DNA of 64,000 nt. It comes from Planktothrix rubescens CCAP 1459/22. GTDB lineage: Bacteria; Cyanobacteriota; Cyanobacteriia; Cyanobacteriales; Microcoleaceae. This document shows positions 56,058 through 64,000 of this stretch, piece by piece. Under the pieces are notes generated by a model that was not told where the DNA came from, did no database searches, and saw nothing but the letters and a program-made list of their open reading frames with translations. The stretch lies in assembly GCA_904830895.1 (NCBI GenBank), contig LR882958.1, positions 1 through 64,000 on the forward strand, read 5' to 3'. The position numbers were made by a program, and so were the translations under genes. Positions within the stretch are counted from its first letter, which is position 1, and each line of letters starts with the position of its first letter.

Positions 56058-56883
56058 TTAGATGTCTTGAGTTTGGATTCTGATCAAATTGCGGAGCCAG
56101 ATTTGAAAGGGAACATGATTAGAATGCTTAGACCAAATTTGCATATAGTTATACTTACCCAAATCAATTGGGGGGTCAAATATGGTGATCTTAGCAATAT
56201 TCGCAAATATCAAAGCAATCCGACGGGGTAAAGTCAAAATCATATCGGTTTGACCAACAATTAGAGCCGCAGATAGGAAATGGGGTAACTTTAACCTGAC
56301 TCGACGTTTGACTCCCAATTCTTCTAAAATGTGATCAACATGACTTTTAGATGATTTCTTAATTGAGTTAATTGGTAAGCCTGTAACCGTAATTAAAGCG
56401 TGCGGCCAAGCAATATAGGATTCCAGAGTAATACCTTGTTTAATAATAGGATGTTCTAGCCTGACGATCGAAACAAAATCCTCCGTAAATAAATTTTGAT
56501 ATCCAAATTCATTAGTTTCATCTAAATGTGCTATCCCCAAACCGAGATCAAGCTCTCCACTTTTGATCCGATCCAAAGTTTCAGGATGCCAGTCATAACA
56601 TTCGATATCAAGATAAGGATTCTTCAAAGAAAGTTCTCTTAAAACCGAAGGCAGAATCACAGTGGTGGCGTAATCTGAAGCGGCGATCCGAATCGTCCCC
56701 CGAGCTAATTCGGGGATAAAAACAGGTTCTTCAATTAACCTTTCGATATCAACTAGGATGCTTTGTTGCTGATTGACTTAAATTCAATTTTTGGCTGGCT
56801 TTAGTAACATTAACTTCCTCCAGTAGAACTTTTAAAACTATTAACAAATTTAAGTCTATTTGCTTAATATCTATTTGCTGCAT
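56058..56883 (-). pseudogene. LysR-family regulator with an internal deletion
   Basis: From ATG 56883 the frame reads DIKQIDLNLLIVLKVLLEEV and TKASQKLNLSQSATK, the LysR winged helix-turn-helix, then stops. The effector domain resumes in another frame: ILVDIERLIEEPVFIPELAR, GTIRIAASDYATTVILPSVL and on to the end at 56058 (WLRNLIRIQTQDI-stop). Relatives have about 45 more residues at the joint (near 56760), so a deletion removed the wing and linker and shifted the frame. A partial protein from 56660 would lack DNA binding. Confidence 0.88.
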
Positions 56884-56915
56884 ATCTATAATTCAAAATA
56901 TTCATTTTACAAAAT
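56840..56915. repeat. Direct repeat copy 1 (LysR 5' end and leader)
   Basis: It matches 57488-57556 with few changes (AAATTTAAGTCTATTTG, TTTGCTGCATAT, AAAATATTCAT). The two copies flank the small gene at 56967-57356. Confidence 0.7.
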
Positions 56916-56966
56916 AACCAAGTTAACCTGATAATTCAACTTGTATTTACAAATAGGAATTTTATC

Positions 56967-57356
56967 ATGGCTGAATTTAACAATGGCAGTCTCAAAGGTG
57001 GCTTCGGATTTCAAGATCAAGGTACTCGTAAAACTACCAATCCTGATGGTACTGTTTCTACTGTTTCCTATTCTGCTTTGAGAACAGCTAATTTTGATGG
57101 TAATGGTGCTCATACAGGTAAGGGTTTTGTTTCCATTGACGGGCAGGAAGTAGGTTATAGCGTGACAGGGACTTACAAAGTTAACAATGATGGCACATTT
57201 TCTCTGGATGCTACCCAGTCTTATGAAGATGGAAGAACATCTCAACCATACAAACAGTTTGGTGTCGTGATTCGCGGTGGTAATGAAATCCTTGTCATCC
57301 AAACAACTGATGGTAAAAACCAAAGCGGAAAATATCAGAGCCAGACTGATTACTAA
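56967..57356 (+). CDS. Small beta-rich protein, unknown
   Basis: 129 residues: MAEFNNGSLKGGFGFQDQGT, then VSYSALRTANFDGNGAHTGK and YSVTGTYKVNNDGTFSLDAT, ending SGKYQSQTDY. Regular glycine/asparagine turns and alternating strands suggest a small lipocalin- or allene-oxide-cyclase-like beta barrel. No signal peptide, no cysteine. I cannot name it. It has its own terminator and is flanked by repeated LysR 5' fragments, which suggests it arrived as a unit or was caught in a duplication. Confidence 0.65.
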   Translation: MAEFNNGSLKGGFGFQDQGTRKTTNPDGTVSTVSYSALRTANFDGNGAHTGKGFVSIDGQEVGYSVTGTYKVNNDGTFSLDATQSYEDGRTSQPYKQFGVVIRGGNEILVIQTTDGKNQSGKYQSQTDY

Positions 57357-57402
57357 GAGAAATAAAGAGAATTTTTAAGTCAAAAGCTTAAATTGATCCT
57401 CA

Positions 57403-57435
57403 CCTCCGTCAAGCTTAAACTTGCTTTGACGGAGG
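57403..57435 (+). terminator. Rho-independent terminator after the small beta-rich gene
   Basis: CCTCCGTCAA and TTGACGGAGG form a perfect 10-bp stem with a 13-nt loop, followed by TTTCTC. It lies 46 bp after the stop codon. Confidence 0.8.
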
Positions 57436-57487
57436 TTTCTCAATTCACAGGAACCTGATTTTGTATCCAAACACTAAGAATTTAGAT

Positions 57488-57556
57488 TAACAAATTTAAG
57501 TCTATTTGTTGCATATTAATTTGCTGCATATCCATAATTAAAAATATTCATATTGC
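57488..57556. repeat. Direct repeat copy 2 (LysR 5' end fragment)
   Basis: It repeats the leader and first codons of the LysR pseudogene. There is no remaining gene behind it, so it is a duplication scar. Confidence 0.7.
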
Positions 57557-57603
57557 CAAAACAAAATTTTCTAAATTTCATAGTAAAATTCCAAAGCACA
57601 GGT

Positions 57604-57638
57604 AAAAGTTGTGTGAATTAAAAAAACACAACTTTTTT
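57604..57638 (+). terminator. Hairpin with U-tract upstream of crcB
   Basis: AAAAGTTGTGT and ACACAACTTTT form an 11-bp stem followed by further T residues. It is 155 bp before crcB and could end upstream transcription or act as an attenuator. The rest of the 57357-57792 gap holds no gene. Confidence 0.65.
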
Positions 57639-57792
57639 GGGAATAATGAAATAGATGAAACTGATGTTGATAAAAATAGAGGATTTTTGGTTCTCTAAAA
57701 ACAACATTTTGTGCTTTCAGCTACGTTTCTGCCCTAAACCCAAAATATCCCAAAAAACCTAAACTTACTTAGCACAGGGTGAATTTTAACCA

Positions 57793-58191
57793 ATGTCAGA
57801 TATAACTAATATTTTAGCGATCGCTACCGGGGCAGTCCCTGGTGCATTATCTCGGTATCAAATTACCGAATGGACAAAAGCCAAATTTGGAGCCAAATTT
57901 CCCTACGGAACATTTATTATTAATTTAACTGGATGTTTGGCTATGGGTTTCTTCTTCACTATTTCCAAAGGAATTACAGGCTATCCCAAAGAGTTAGATT
58001 TACTGATTAGAACTGGATTTTTAGGTTCTTATACCACATTTTCAACATATGGTTTTGATACTCTAACCCTATGGCGGAATAAACAAACCTTTCCCACAGC
58101 TTTTTATTGGGCTGGGAGTGCAATTTTAGGACTAGGAGCAGTGATGATAGGCGTGGCGCTCGCCAATGCTGTTGTCCCCCCTTCATCATAA
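57793..58191 (+). CDS. crcB: Fluoride channel CrcB/Fluc, first of a pair
   Basis: 132 residues, four membrane helices. Family motifs are GAVPGALSRYQITEW, PYGTFIINLTGCLAMGFF (the conserved Asn) and GFLGSYTTFSTYGFDTL (the phenylalanine box). Fluc proteins export fluoride as dual-topology dimers. The neighbour 61 bp downstream is a second homologue, so the pair may work as a heterodimer. Confidence 0.95.
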   Translation: MSDITNILAIATGAVPGALSRYQITEWTKAKFGAKFPYGTFIINLTGCLAMGFFFTISKGITGYPKELDLLIRTGFLGSYTTFSTYGFDTLTLWRNKQTFPTAFYWAGSAILGLGAVMIGVALANAVVPPSS

Positions 58192-58252
58192 AAAACAGTT
58201 GAGATCTAGCTGACAAAAAACCACAAATAATCAATATTTTAGGTAAAACACA

Positions 58253-58660
58253 ATGGAATTTTTGAAAGGACGTTATTCCCTAGCTATAGCAATTGGGGCT
58301 ATTTTTGGTGCATTGAGTCGTTTCTATTTCACCGAAGCCGCCAAAGCAATTTTTGGCAAAGATTTTGGCTTTTATGGCACATTCTTTATTAACGTGACGG
58401 GCTGTTTATTGATTGCTTATATTTTAACTTTAGCGATCGAAAATATTAGACAGATCTCACCTGAATTGCGACTAATGACAACAACCGGTTTCTGCGGAGC
58501 CTATACAACCTTTTCTACCTATGGTTTAGAAACCAATGGTTTTTTAGCCAAGGGAGATAACCAAACGATGTTCCTTTATTTTTTCGGAAGTGCCGTAGTC
58601 GGTATGATTTGTGTCCAAATCGGTGTTTCCTTGGCAAGAGCAGGTCTTCCAAAAACTTAA
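58253..58660 (+). CDS. crcB: Fluoride channel CrcB/Fluc, second of a pair
   Basis: 135 residues with GAIFGALSRFYFTEA, FYGTFFINVTGCLLIAYI and GFCGAYTTFSTYGLETN. Clearly homologous to the upstream gene but diverged. Key residues (Asn and the FSTYG loop) are retained in both. Same strand and spacing suggest one transcript. Confidence 0.95.
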   Translation: MEFLKGRYSLAIAIGAIFGALSRFYFTEAAKAIFGKDFGFYGTFFINVTGCLLIAYILTLAIENIRQISPELRLMTTTGFCGAYTTFSTYGLETNGFLAKGDNQTMFLYFFGSAVVGMICVQIGVSLARAGLPKT

Positions 58661-58732
58661 ATTGTAGCGGTTTGTAGTCAAATGAGGTAGACTTGCAGTG
58701 GCTCTAATTCTGATTAGTAAAGGAGTTGATGC

Positions 58733-59794
58733 TTGAGGGAAAATATTTCTAAACTTCAGCATCTTGCTGTCAGAGCAGTGGTCAATAAATTATATCTAAT
58801 TAGTTGCATACTGACCGTTAGTTTTAGTTGCTGGATATATCAAATTTTGCCCGTTCGTGCGGAGCCTTTGACCCCTCCAAAAACCTGTCAAATTGGAGTT
58901 TATTTGACATCATTGCGAGATTTTAATCCCGCAGAAAACTCATTTTCTGCAAATTTCTGGATCTGGAGCGTCTGTCCTTTTGATAATATGAAACCTTTAG
59001 AAACCCTGAAGGTTTTAGATAGCAAGGAAGTTAGCAAAAATTACGACAGGTTTTCCCGCAATGAAAATCTATCAGATCTATTTGGAGCGAGTAAAAATGT
59101 CTTCTGGTCTGGACAAGAAATTGGCACAACTCTCTATTACAACTGGGACACCAATAATTATCCCTTTGATCGCCATGTCTTGCAAATCATACTAGAGGAA
59201 ACCCAGTTAGACGCATCTAGTTTTGTTCATACCCCAGATTTTGCTGGCTCCAGCTATCAGAAAGATATGAATTTGGCGGGTTGGAAAATTACAGATTTTA
59301 AGATTTCTCAAGTTAATTTTCCTTATCAAACCAGCTTTGGTAATCCGTCAATCCCAAAAGATAACAATTACCGTTCCCGCATCGTGATTTCAGTTACGAT
59401 TAATCGCGAGAGCAAAGTTAGCTTTTTTAAACTTTCTTTGGGCGTTTATGCGGCGGTAGCATTGTCAATCATTACATTGCTGCTGGATGAAGATTTTGGG
59501 GATCGAATGGGTATTTTTGTCGGGACTTTGTTTGCCGTTTTAGTGAATATGCAAACAGCAACATCCGAGTTAGGAAGTAGCAATTCCGTCACCCTGATTG
59601 ATTTCATTCATATCATGGCAATTATTTACATTTTCATCACAGCCAGTCTGCTAGTTTATACTCGATTTCTAAGCGAATCAGAACAGGAACAGTTATCACG
59701 GGATTTAATGCGGCGCTTTGCTGTTCCGATCCTGTCCGGTTCATTTGTTGTGCTTAATATTGTTGTTATTGCTCACGCAGCAATCGTGGGTTAA
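58733..59794 (+). CDS. Prokaryotic pentameric ligand-gated ion channel homologue (Cys-loop superfamily)
   Basis: 353 residues. The start is TTG 58733, chosen because AAGGAG lies 7 bp upstream; an ATG at 58728 in another frame stops at once. A signal sequence covers residues 15-43 (YLISCILTVSFSCWIYQILP, then VRAEP). The extracellular beta-sandwich has the Pro-loop signature YNWDTNNYPFDRHVLQIILE. Four helices follow: M1 KLSLGVYAAVALSIITLLL, M2 GIFVGTLFAVLVNMQTATSE, M3 DFIHIMAIIYIFITASLLVY and M4 LSGSFVVLNIVVIAHAAIV. The layout is that of GLIC/ELIC. The ligand is unknown. cheW begins 6 bp later, which suggests a link to chemotaxis. Confidence 0.82.
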   Translation: MRENISKLQHLAVRAVVNKLYLISCILTVSFSCWIYQILPVRAEPLTPPKTCQIGVYLTSLRDFNPAENSFSANFWIWSVCPFDNMKPLETLKVLDSKEVSKNYDRFSRNENLSDLFGASKNVFWSGQEIGTTLYYNWDTNNYPFDRHVLQIILEETQLDASSFVHTPDFAGSSYQKDMNLAGWKITDFKISQVNFPYQTSFGNPSIPKDNNYRSRIVISVTINRESKVSFFKLSLGVYAAVALSIITLLLDEDFGDRMGIFVGTLFAVLVNMQTATSELGSSNSVTLIDFIHIMAIIYIFITASLLVYTRFLSESEQEQLSRDLMRRFAVPILSGSFVVLNIVVIAHAAIVG

Positions 59795-59800
59795 ATAAAA

Positions 59801-60259
59801 ATGCTAATTCTACTTTTCTACGCTGGAAAAGACCTCTTTGCAATTAGTAGTTCCTATATTGTTGAGGTAATTCCGCGAGTTAGTTTCAGGAAAGTACATC
59901 ATGTACCCGAATATGTCGCGGGTTTATTTAATTACCGAGGAGTAATTCTCCCCGTCATTGACCTGTGCCAATTAATCCAAGGAACTCCAGGGCGATCGCA
60001 CCTTAGTACCCGGATTATTATTGTTAAATATCCTAATCAGAAAGGAGATCCACAATATTTAGGTCTGATGGCCGAGCGGGTGACGGAGACTCTAAATATA
60101 TCAACTACAGACATTAAAGATTCCAGTATTCGGGTTGATGAAGCCCCCTACTTAAGCGGCACAATCATTGATGAAAAACGGATTATTCAATGTCTTCAAC
60201 TTGAGAAACTTTTCAGTGATGAACAACACGCTTATTTGCTCATGGGTGAAAACACTTAA
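59801..60259 (+). CDS. cheW: CheW-like coupling protein
   Basis: 152 residues. It has the CheW fold throughout: LFAISSSYIVEVIPRVSFRK, the loop motif VAGLFNYRGVILPVIDLCQL, and LGLMAERVTETLNI. CheW links chemoreceptors to the kinase CheA. It starts 6 bp after the channel gene, making the channel the first gene of the operon. Confidence 0.92.
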   Translation: MLILLFYAGKDLFAISSSYIVEVIPRVSFRKVHHVPEYVAGLFNYRGVILPVIDLCQLIQGTPGRSHLSTRIIIVKYPNQKGDPQYLGLMAERVTETLNISTTDIKDSSIRVDEAPYLSGTIIDEKRIIQCLQLEKLFSDEQHAYLLMGENT

Positions 60260-60265
60260 TTAAAT

Positions 60266-60294
60266 GGGCAATAGGCAATAGGCAATAGGCAATA
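60266..60294. repeat. GGCAATA short tandem repeat
   Basis: Four copies of the 7-mer GGCAATA between cheW and the first MCP gene. Confidence 0.8.
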
Positions 60295-60361
60295 GAAAAA
60301 ATAACGATTGTCCAGTAAAGCTCAATTTCCAATTCATTCCCAATTCGTAATTCCTAATACC

Positions 60362-61960
60362 ATGTTTAACAATATTACTAGCCGCCTGATCCTGGGTTTT
60401 TCCGTTCCGATTCTGTTTCTAATTATCCTAGGCTCGATGCTATTTTCCGGCATCGGAAACTTAGTCCAATTGCAGTTAGACTCAAAGCAAGCAGGTGATC
60501 ACATCAGCAGTACAGATGCCTATGCTTACGATGTCGCCAGGATTATCGCCAGTATCCGAGGATATGCTCTTTATCCTAAAGATCCTTACTATCGTGGGAC
60601 TTATGAGAAAGCCCGAGAAAGTATGCTGGCGAACAAAGAGGAATTGGCAAAGATTGCTGATCCGCAGACGCGAGAAGCTATAAATGCCATGATCCAGATT
60701 GGTGATGAGTACGATAGCGTTGCAGCAGGTGTTTATACCCTAGTCGATGCCGATAAGATGAATGAAGCCAAACAACAAATTTTAATTCCTCGGATTGCCA
60801 AACTCGCTGAAGCCAGCGATCGCGCCCATACAATTCTTGAAGCTAAACTAAATGATAATTTACTCCAAGCCCAGAAAGCCAAGCAGTTTCAGACTTTACT
60901 AATCATTTTGGGAACCCTGATCACGATTGTGGCAAGTCTGGCGGCGGCCTTTATGATCACATTGCCCATCCGACGAGATCTACCCAAGGTGGTGAAAGCA
61001 GCAGAGCAGATTGCTGAAGGAGATTTACAACAAACCCTTGAAGTCAGCAACGATACTACCGAAATTGGTAAGTTGATGGCCGCGTTTCACTATATGTCCA
61101 AAAAACTGAATACACTGATTCTCCAGATGCAAAAGTCAGGAGTGCAGATCAGCACATCCTCAACACAAATTGCCGCCGCCGGGAAAGAATTAGAAGCCAC
61201 CGTTGTCGAGCAACTCGCTTCCACCAATGAAGTCAGCGCCACCTCCCAGCAGATTGCCGCCACCTCCAAAGAATTGGTCAGAGTCATGGAGCAGGTGACA
61301 CAGATGGCACAGTCCACAGCCACCTCCGCCGGAGCCAGTCATAATGACCTGAATCGCATGGAAACCGTAATGCGCGAACTTTCGGGAGCCACCACCAGCA
61401 TTACTAGCAAACTGGGGGTGATGAATGAAAAGGCAAATAACATTAATAGTGTGGTGACTACTATTAATAAAGTTGCTGATCAGACGAACCTGCTTTCGTT
61501 GAATGCGGCGATCGAAGCCGAAAAAGCCGGGGAATATGGGGCTGGGTTTGCGGTAGTTGCACGGGAAATTCGCCGACTAGCCGATCAAACCGCCGTCGCC
61601 ACCTTAGAAATTGCCCAGATGATTAAAGAGATGCAGTCCGCCGTTTCTACGGGTGTGATGGAAATGGATAAATTCAGTAAATCAGTGGTTGATAGCGTTG
61701 TCGATGTCAGCAAAATTAGCGAGCGGGTGACTCTGGTAATTGAGCAAGTACAAGGATTGACCCCCCGCTTTGAGCGGGTGAGTCAGAGCATTGAGGAACA
61801 ATCCCAAGGAGCCCAACAGATTAGTGAAGCCATGGGACAACTCAGTCAAGCATCCCAGCAGACAGTAGACTCTTTACGAGAGACAAACAATGCTGTATAT
61901 CAGCTTGACGAGGCGGCAAATGGATTACGAAAAGAAATTGCTAAGTTCAAAACCGCATAG
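60362..61960 (+). CDS. Methyl-accepting chemotaxis protein
   Basis: 532 residues from ATG 60362 ([20 protein letters not shown]); a TTG at 60308 would add a poor leader. TM1 is residues 10-32, a four-helix-bundle sensor domain follows ([20 protein letters not shown]), and TM2 is [20 protein letters not shown]. Then come HAMP ([20 protein letters not shown]) and the signalling hairpin, whose tip contains [20 protein letters not shown]. It transmits to CheA through CheW. Confidence 0.96.
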   Translation: MFNNITSRLILGFSVPILFLIILGSMLFSGIGNLVQLQLDSKQAGDHISSTDAYAYDVARIIASIRGYALYPKDPYYRGTYEKARESMLANKEELAKIADPQTREAINAMIQIGDEYDSVAAGVYTLVDADKMNEAKQQILIPRIAKLAEASDRAHTILEAKLNDNLLQAQKAKQFQTLLIILGTLITIVASLAAAFMITLPIRRDLPKVVKAAEQIAEGDLQQTLEVSNDTTEIGKLMAAFHYMSKKLNTLILQMQKSGVQISTSSTQIAAAGKELEATVVEQLASTNEVSATSQQIAATSKELVRVMEQVTQMAQSTATSAGASHNDLNRMETVMRELSGATTSITSKLGVMNEKANNINSVVTTINKVADQTNLLSLNAAIEAEKAGEYGAGFAVVAREIRRLADQTAVATLEIAQMIKEMQSAVSTGVMEMDKFSKSVVDSVVDVSKISERVTLVIEQVQGLTPRFERVSQSIEEQSQGAQQISEAMGQLSQASQQTVDSLRETNNAVYQLDEAANGLRKEIAKFKTA

Positions 61961-61968
61961 GGTTAGAT

Positions 61969-62760
61969 ATGGTATTAGATAAAATCGCCAGATTGTTAAG
62001 CCAAACTATCGGCTTAGATCCCGATATCGCCAGCCCCAATCAGATTGCCAGATCGGTCGAGACTCGTCGAGTCAAATGTAAATTACCGGATCAGTCGAGC
62101 TATTGGGCAAGATTACAAACCTCTGCGACCGAATTAGAGGAATTGATCGAAATTCTGATCGTTCCCGAAACTTGGTTTTTCCGAGATGGTAAACCCTTTG
62201 ATTACCTCAAAACTTATGTCACCTCAGAATGGCGACCATCGCCAAACCGCAATATTCTGCAAGTGCTAAGTGTGCCATCCTCTACGGGGGAAGAACCTTA
62301 CTCCATCGCGATCGCCCTATTAGAAGCGGGTCTACATCCCAAACAATTCGAGATTGATGCCATAGATATTAGCCATCGATCGCTTGCCAAAGCAAGGCGG
62401 GGAGTCTACACTAAAAATTCCTTTCGGGGCGAGGACTGGAAACCGCGATCGCGCTACTTTCAGCAAACGGATCAGGGTTATGAACTCTCCGAATCTATTC
62501 GTAAGTTGGTTAATTTTCAGCAGGGAAATGTCTTAACCGCCCTTGCTCTGACTCAAAAGCAATACAACATTATCTTCTGTCGTAACTTATTAATCTATTT
62601 GAAATCCGAAGTTTGCGAACAAGTATTAGCAGCCCTTGATCGCTTGCTGATCCCCGGAGGATTACTGTTTGTTGGAGCATCTGAAACCGGAAAAATTGTC
62701 GCAGACCCCTATAAATCCATCCGTCTATCTATCTCGATCCCAATTCCTATCCCGCTTTAG
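61969..62760 (+). CDS. cheR: CheR-type protein methyltransferase, truncated
   Basis: 263 residues. The N-terminal CheR domain has VPETWFFRDGKPFDYLKTYV. The SAM-binding domain has LSVPSSTGEEPYSIAIALLE, IDAIDISHRSLAKARRGVYT, and FCRNLLIYL. It methylates receptor glutamates. After VGASETGKIVADPYKSIR the frame changes to LSISIPIPIPL-stop. The expected TPR tail lies just downstream in another frame, so the methyltransferase core is complete but the C-terminal TPR module is lost. Confidence 0.88.
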   Translation: MVLDKIARLLSQTIGLDPDIASPNQIARSVETRRVKCKLPDQSSYWARLQTSATELEELIEILIVPETWFFRDGKPFDYLKTYVTSEWRPSPNRNILQVLSVPSSTGEEPYSIAIALLEAGLHPKQFEIDAIDISHRSLAKARRGVYTKNSFRGEDWKPRSRYFQQTDQGYELSESIRKLVNFQQGNVLTALALTQKQYNIIFCRNLLIYLKSEVCEQVLAALDRLLIPGGLLFVGASETGKIVADPYKSIRLSISIPIPIPL

Positions 62761-62879
62761 TTCACCTAGCATTGTTGAAAGAAAATCAAGGCGATCCAGT
62801 TGGAGCAAATATCATTCAGCAGCGAATTTCAGCCCTGGGATCACGGTTTCAGAACAGAATCTTAGAAGGGGAAACCTAA
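62748..62879 (+). pseudogene. Out-of-frame remnant of the CheR TPR tail
   Basis: Another frame reads YPALVHLALLKENQGDPVGA, then NIIQQRISALGSRFQNRILE-GET-stop. This is the end of a TPR domain of the kind fused to CheR in cyanobacteria. About 100-200 codons that should join it to CheR are missing, so an internal deletion plus frameshift is inferred. Confidence 0.75.
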
Positions 62880-62880
62880 T

Positions 62881-64000
62881 ATGTTCAAAAATCAATCCAT
62901 GCAGGCTCGCCTGATCGTCGCTTTCATCTTTATGGGGCTTTTGGTGCTGATTGTCGCCTTGGTCGGTCTGAGCGGTAGTTCTCGGTTGAGTAAGCATATC
63001 AATACCTTAGCCAAGAATAATGTTCCTAGTATTTCTGGGCTGTGGAAAATTAACGAAGGAAAAACCCAGATTCAATCATCAGAACGGGGTTTGCTGGATA
63101 TCAATCTCAACAAAGAAGGGCGACAGAATGAAATCGGTCGCATGGATAACGCTTGGAAGCAAATTCAAGAGGGATTTCATCAATACGAAGCGGCTCCTAA
63201 GTCGAACGCGGAAGAAGAGAAAGTTTATAAAGACTTTTTGACTCAGTGGGATGTGTGGAAGAAAGCCCATGATCAGTTTTTGAGACTTAATCTGCGGTTC
63301 GAGAGTCAGGGAACTGTCAATGTAGTGGACAATTTTACTGGAGGATTTCAGCCCGTAGACTCTGGATTAAAAGCCCTGGAGAACCAAGTTGAGGCAAACC
63401 GTCAACCCTCTCAAGCTGTAACGAATCTGCTATTGACATTGTTAAAAATCAATGAGGACTTGGCATCCCAAACCGAAAAAATCTCAGAACAAGATGTTTC
63501 TCAAGTCGGATTTTGGGCTTTTGTAGCGATTATTATTGGGCCGGGAACGGCTATTTTATTTGGAATTTTCTTTAGTAATACCATCGCTAAACCCCTTGGG
63601 GCAAAGATTGCCGGGGTTGTTGATATTGCTCACCGGATTTCATCGGGAGACTTAACCAGTGAAATTTCTCTAGCGGAACAGGAAGATGAAGTCGGGCAGT
63701 TACAGAATGTCTTTTACACCATGAATAAAGATCTGAATGCCCTAGTTAATCGGATTCAACGCTCAGGAAATCAAATCACCAGTTCTACCGACTTAATTAC
63801 CGCTTCTGGCAAAAACCTAGAAGCAACGGTGGCTGAACAGGTGGCTTCAACTAATGAAGTCTCAGCAACGGCCCATCAAATTGCCGCGACATCCAAGCAG
63901 TTGGTGAAAACAATGGAGCAGGTGGCGGTGATGGCTGAACAGACAACCATAGCCGCAGGTAACAGTAAAGACAATCTGCATCACATTGATTCTGTAATGC
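62881..64000 (+). CDS. Methyl-accepting chemotaxis protein, partial at the window end
   Basis: 373 codons from ATG 62881, 1 bp after the remnant TPR stop. TM1 is RLIVAFIFMGLLVLIVALVG, the sensor domain contains LWKINEGKTQIQSSERGLLD, TM2 is FVAIIIGPGTAILFGIFFSN, and HAMP has VVDIAHRISSGDLTSEISL. The first arm of the signalling domain ([20 protein letters not shown]) closely resembles the first MCP. The 3' end is outside the window. Confidence 0.93.
   Translation, partial: MFKNQSMQARLIVAFIFMGLLVLIVALVGLSGSSRLSKHINTLAKNNVPSISGLWKINEGKTQIQSSERGLLDINLNKEGRQNEIGRMDNAWKQIQEGFHQYEAAPKSNAEEEKVYKDFLTQWDVWKKAHDQFLRLNLRFESQGTVNVVDNFTGGFQPVDSGLKALENQVEANRQPSQAVTNLLLTLLKINEDLASQTEKISEQDVSQVGFWAFVAIIIGPGTAILFGIFFSNTIAKPLGAKIAGVVDIAHRISSGDLTSEISLAEQEDEVGQLQNVFYTMNKDLNALVNRIQRSGNQITSSTDLITASGKNLEATVAEQVASTNEVSATAHQIAATSKQLVKTMEQVAVMAEQTTIAAGNSKDNLHHIDSVM

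Noticed and set aside
57357-57792. Possible fluoride riboswitch upstream of crcB
   Set aside because: The conserved crcB-motif strings are not visible; only ordinary hairpins were found.
1-64000. tRNA or rRNA genes
   Set aside because: I looked for T-loop and anticodon-arm patterns by eye and saw none; a tRNAscan-SE run would be decisive.

Overview
The window comes from a cyanobacterium. It carries psbI (photosystem II subunit, 38 codons), a ctaCDE cytochrome oxidase operon beside ctaA/ctaB, a RodZ-like protein, a DUF3769 outer-membrane protein, FHA and Ser/Thr-kinase/WD40 signalling proteins, and many copies of the HIP1 octamer GCGATCGC (for example at 7119). The large load of palindromic repeats, short tandem repeats, toxin-antitoxin pairs and broken genes suggests a filamentous Oscillatoriales-type genome (Planktothrix-like). 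That genus-level guess is inference.

Layout. 1-7.1 kb is a decayed, rearranged zone: a glycosyltransferase pseudogene, then gloB (glyoxalase II) cut into two parts (1275-1850 and 6450-6647). These add up to exactly 257 codons and are separated by 4,599 bp holding a dead ISL3-type transposase, a small secreted protein, a MITE and a STAND-NTPase/WD40 gene split by an amber codon. An antitoxin follows whose vapC partner has been deleted to its last 23 codons. 7.2-10 kb holds rplI, a TPR protein of the same STAND family and a frameshifted gene of unknown function. 10-18.6 kb is the respiratory cluster: ctaC-ctaD-ctaE on the minus strand, with ctaC interrupted by a complete 2,522-bp group II intron encoding its own RT/maturase/HNH protein, and divergent ctaA and ctaB (heme A and heme O synthesis). 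19-27 kb has an M48 protease, DUF456, DUF2993, a pseudouridine synthase, a RodZ-like gene, an AbrB/PIN toxin-antitoxin pair, malQ and a GDT1-type manganese exporter.

27.1-32.1 kb is an accessory, possibly defensive, islet: a tandem-duplicated alpha/beta hydrolase behind an Mrr-type endonuclease, divergent from an AAA ATPase coupled to a PIN-like nuclease. It is bordered by an ISAs1-family element that sits inside a 129-bp MITE with a perfect 10-bp target duplication. 33.7-46 kb holds gcvP, a second VapBC pair, a Ser/Thr kinase with seven almost identical WD40 repeats, a YHS lipoprotein, an FHA/oxidoreductase/membrane chimera and a TPR-methyltransferase. 46-56 kb has conserved cyanobacterial hypotheticals, DUF3769, psbI, a solo-TnpB IS200/IS605-type element and a GH38 alpha-mannosidase. 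56-64 kb has a broken LysR gene, a small unknown beta-rich protein, tandem crcB fluoride channels, a prokaryotic pentameric ligand-gated ion channel homologue, and a chemotaxis operon (cheW, MCP, cheR, MCP) that follows the channel gene by 6 bp.

Three themes recur. First, gene decay: gloB, the STAND/WD40 gene, the glycosyltransferase, a LysR gene, cheR and a vapC are broken, most by one or two recognisable events. Second, repeats enter genes: a CCCCCCGTGYACGGGGGG palindrome sits in frame inside four sites in three proteins, and short tandem repeats form the C-terminal tails of CtaA and CtaC. Third, sensory modules: the channel/chemotaxis cluster and the hypervariable WD40 kinase are the most promising places to look for new biology.
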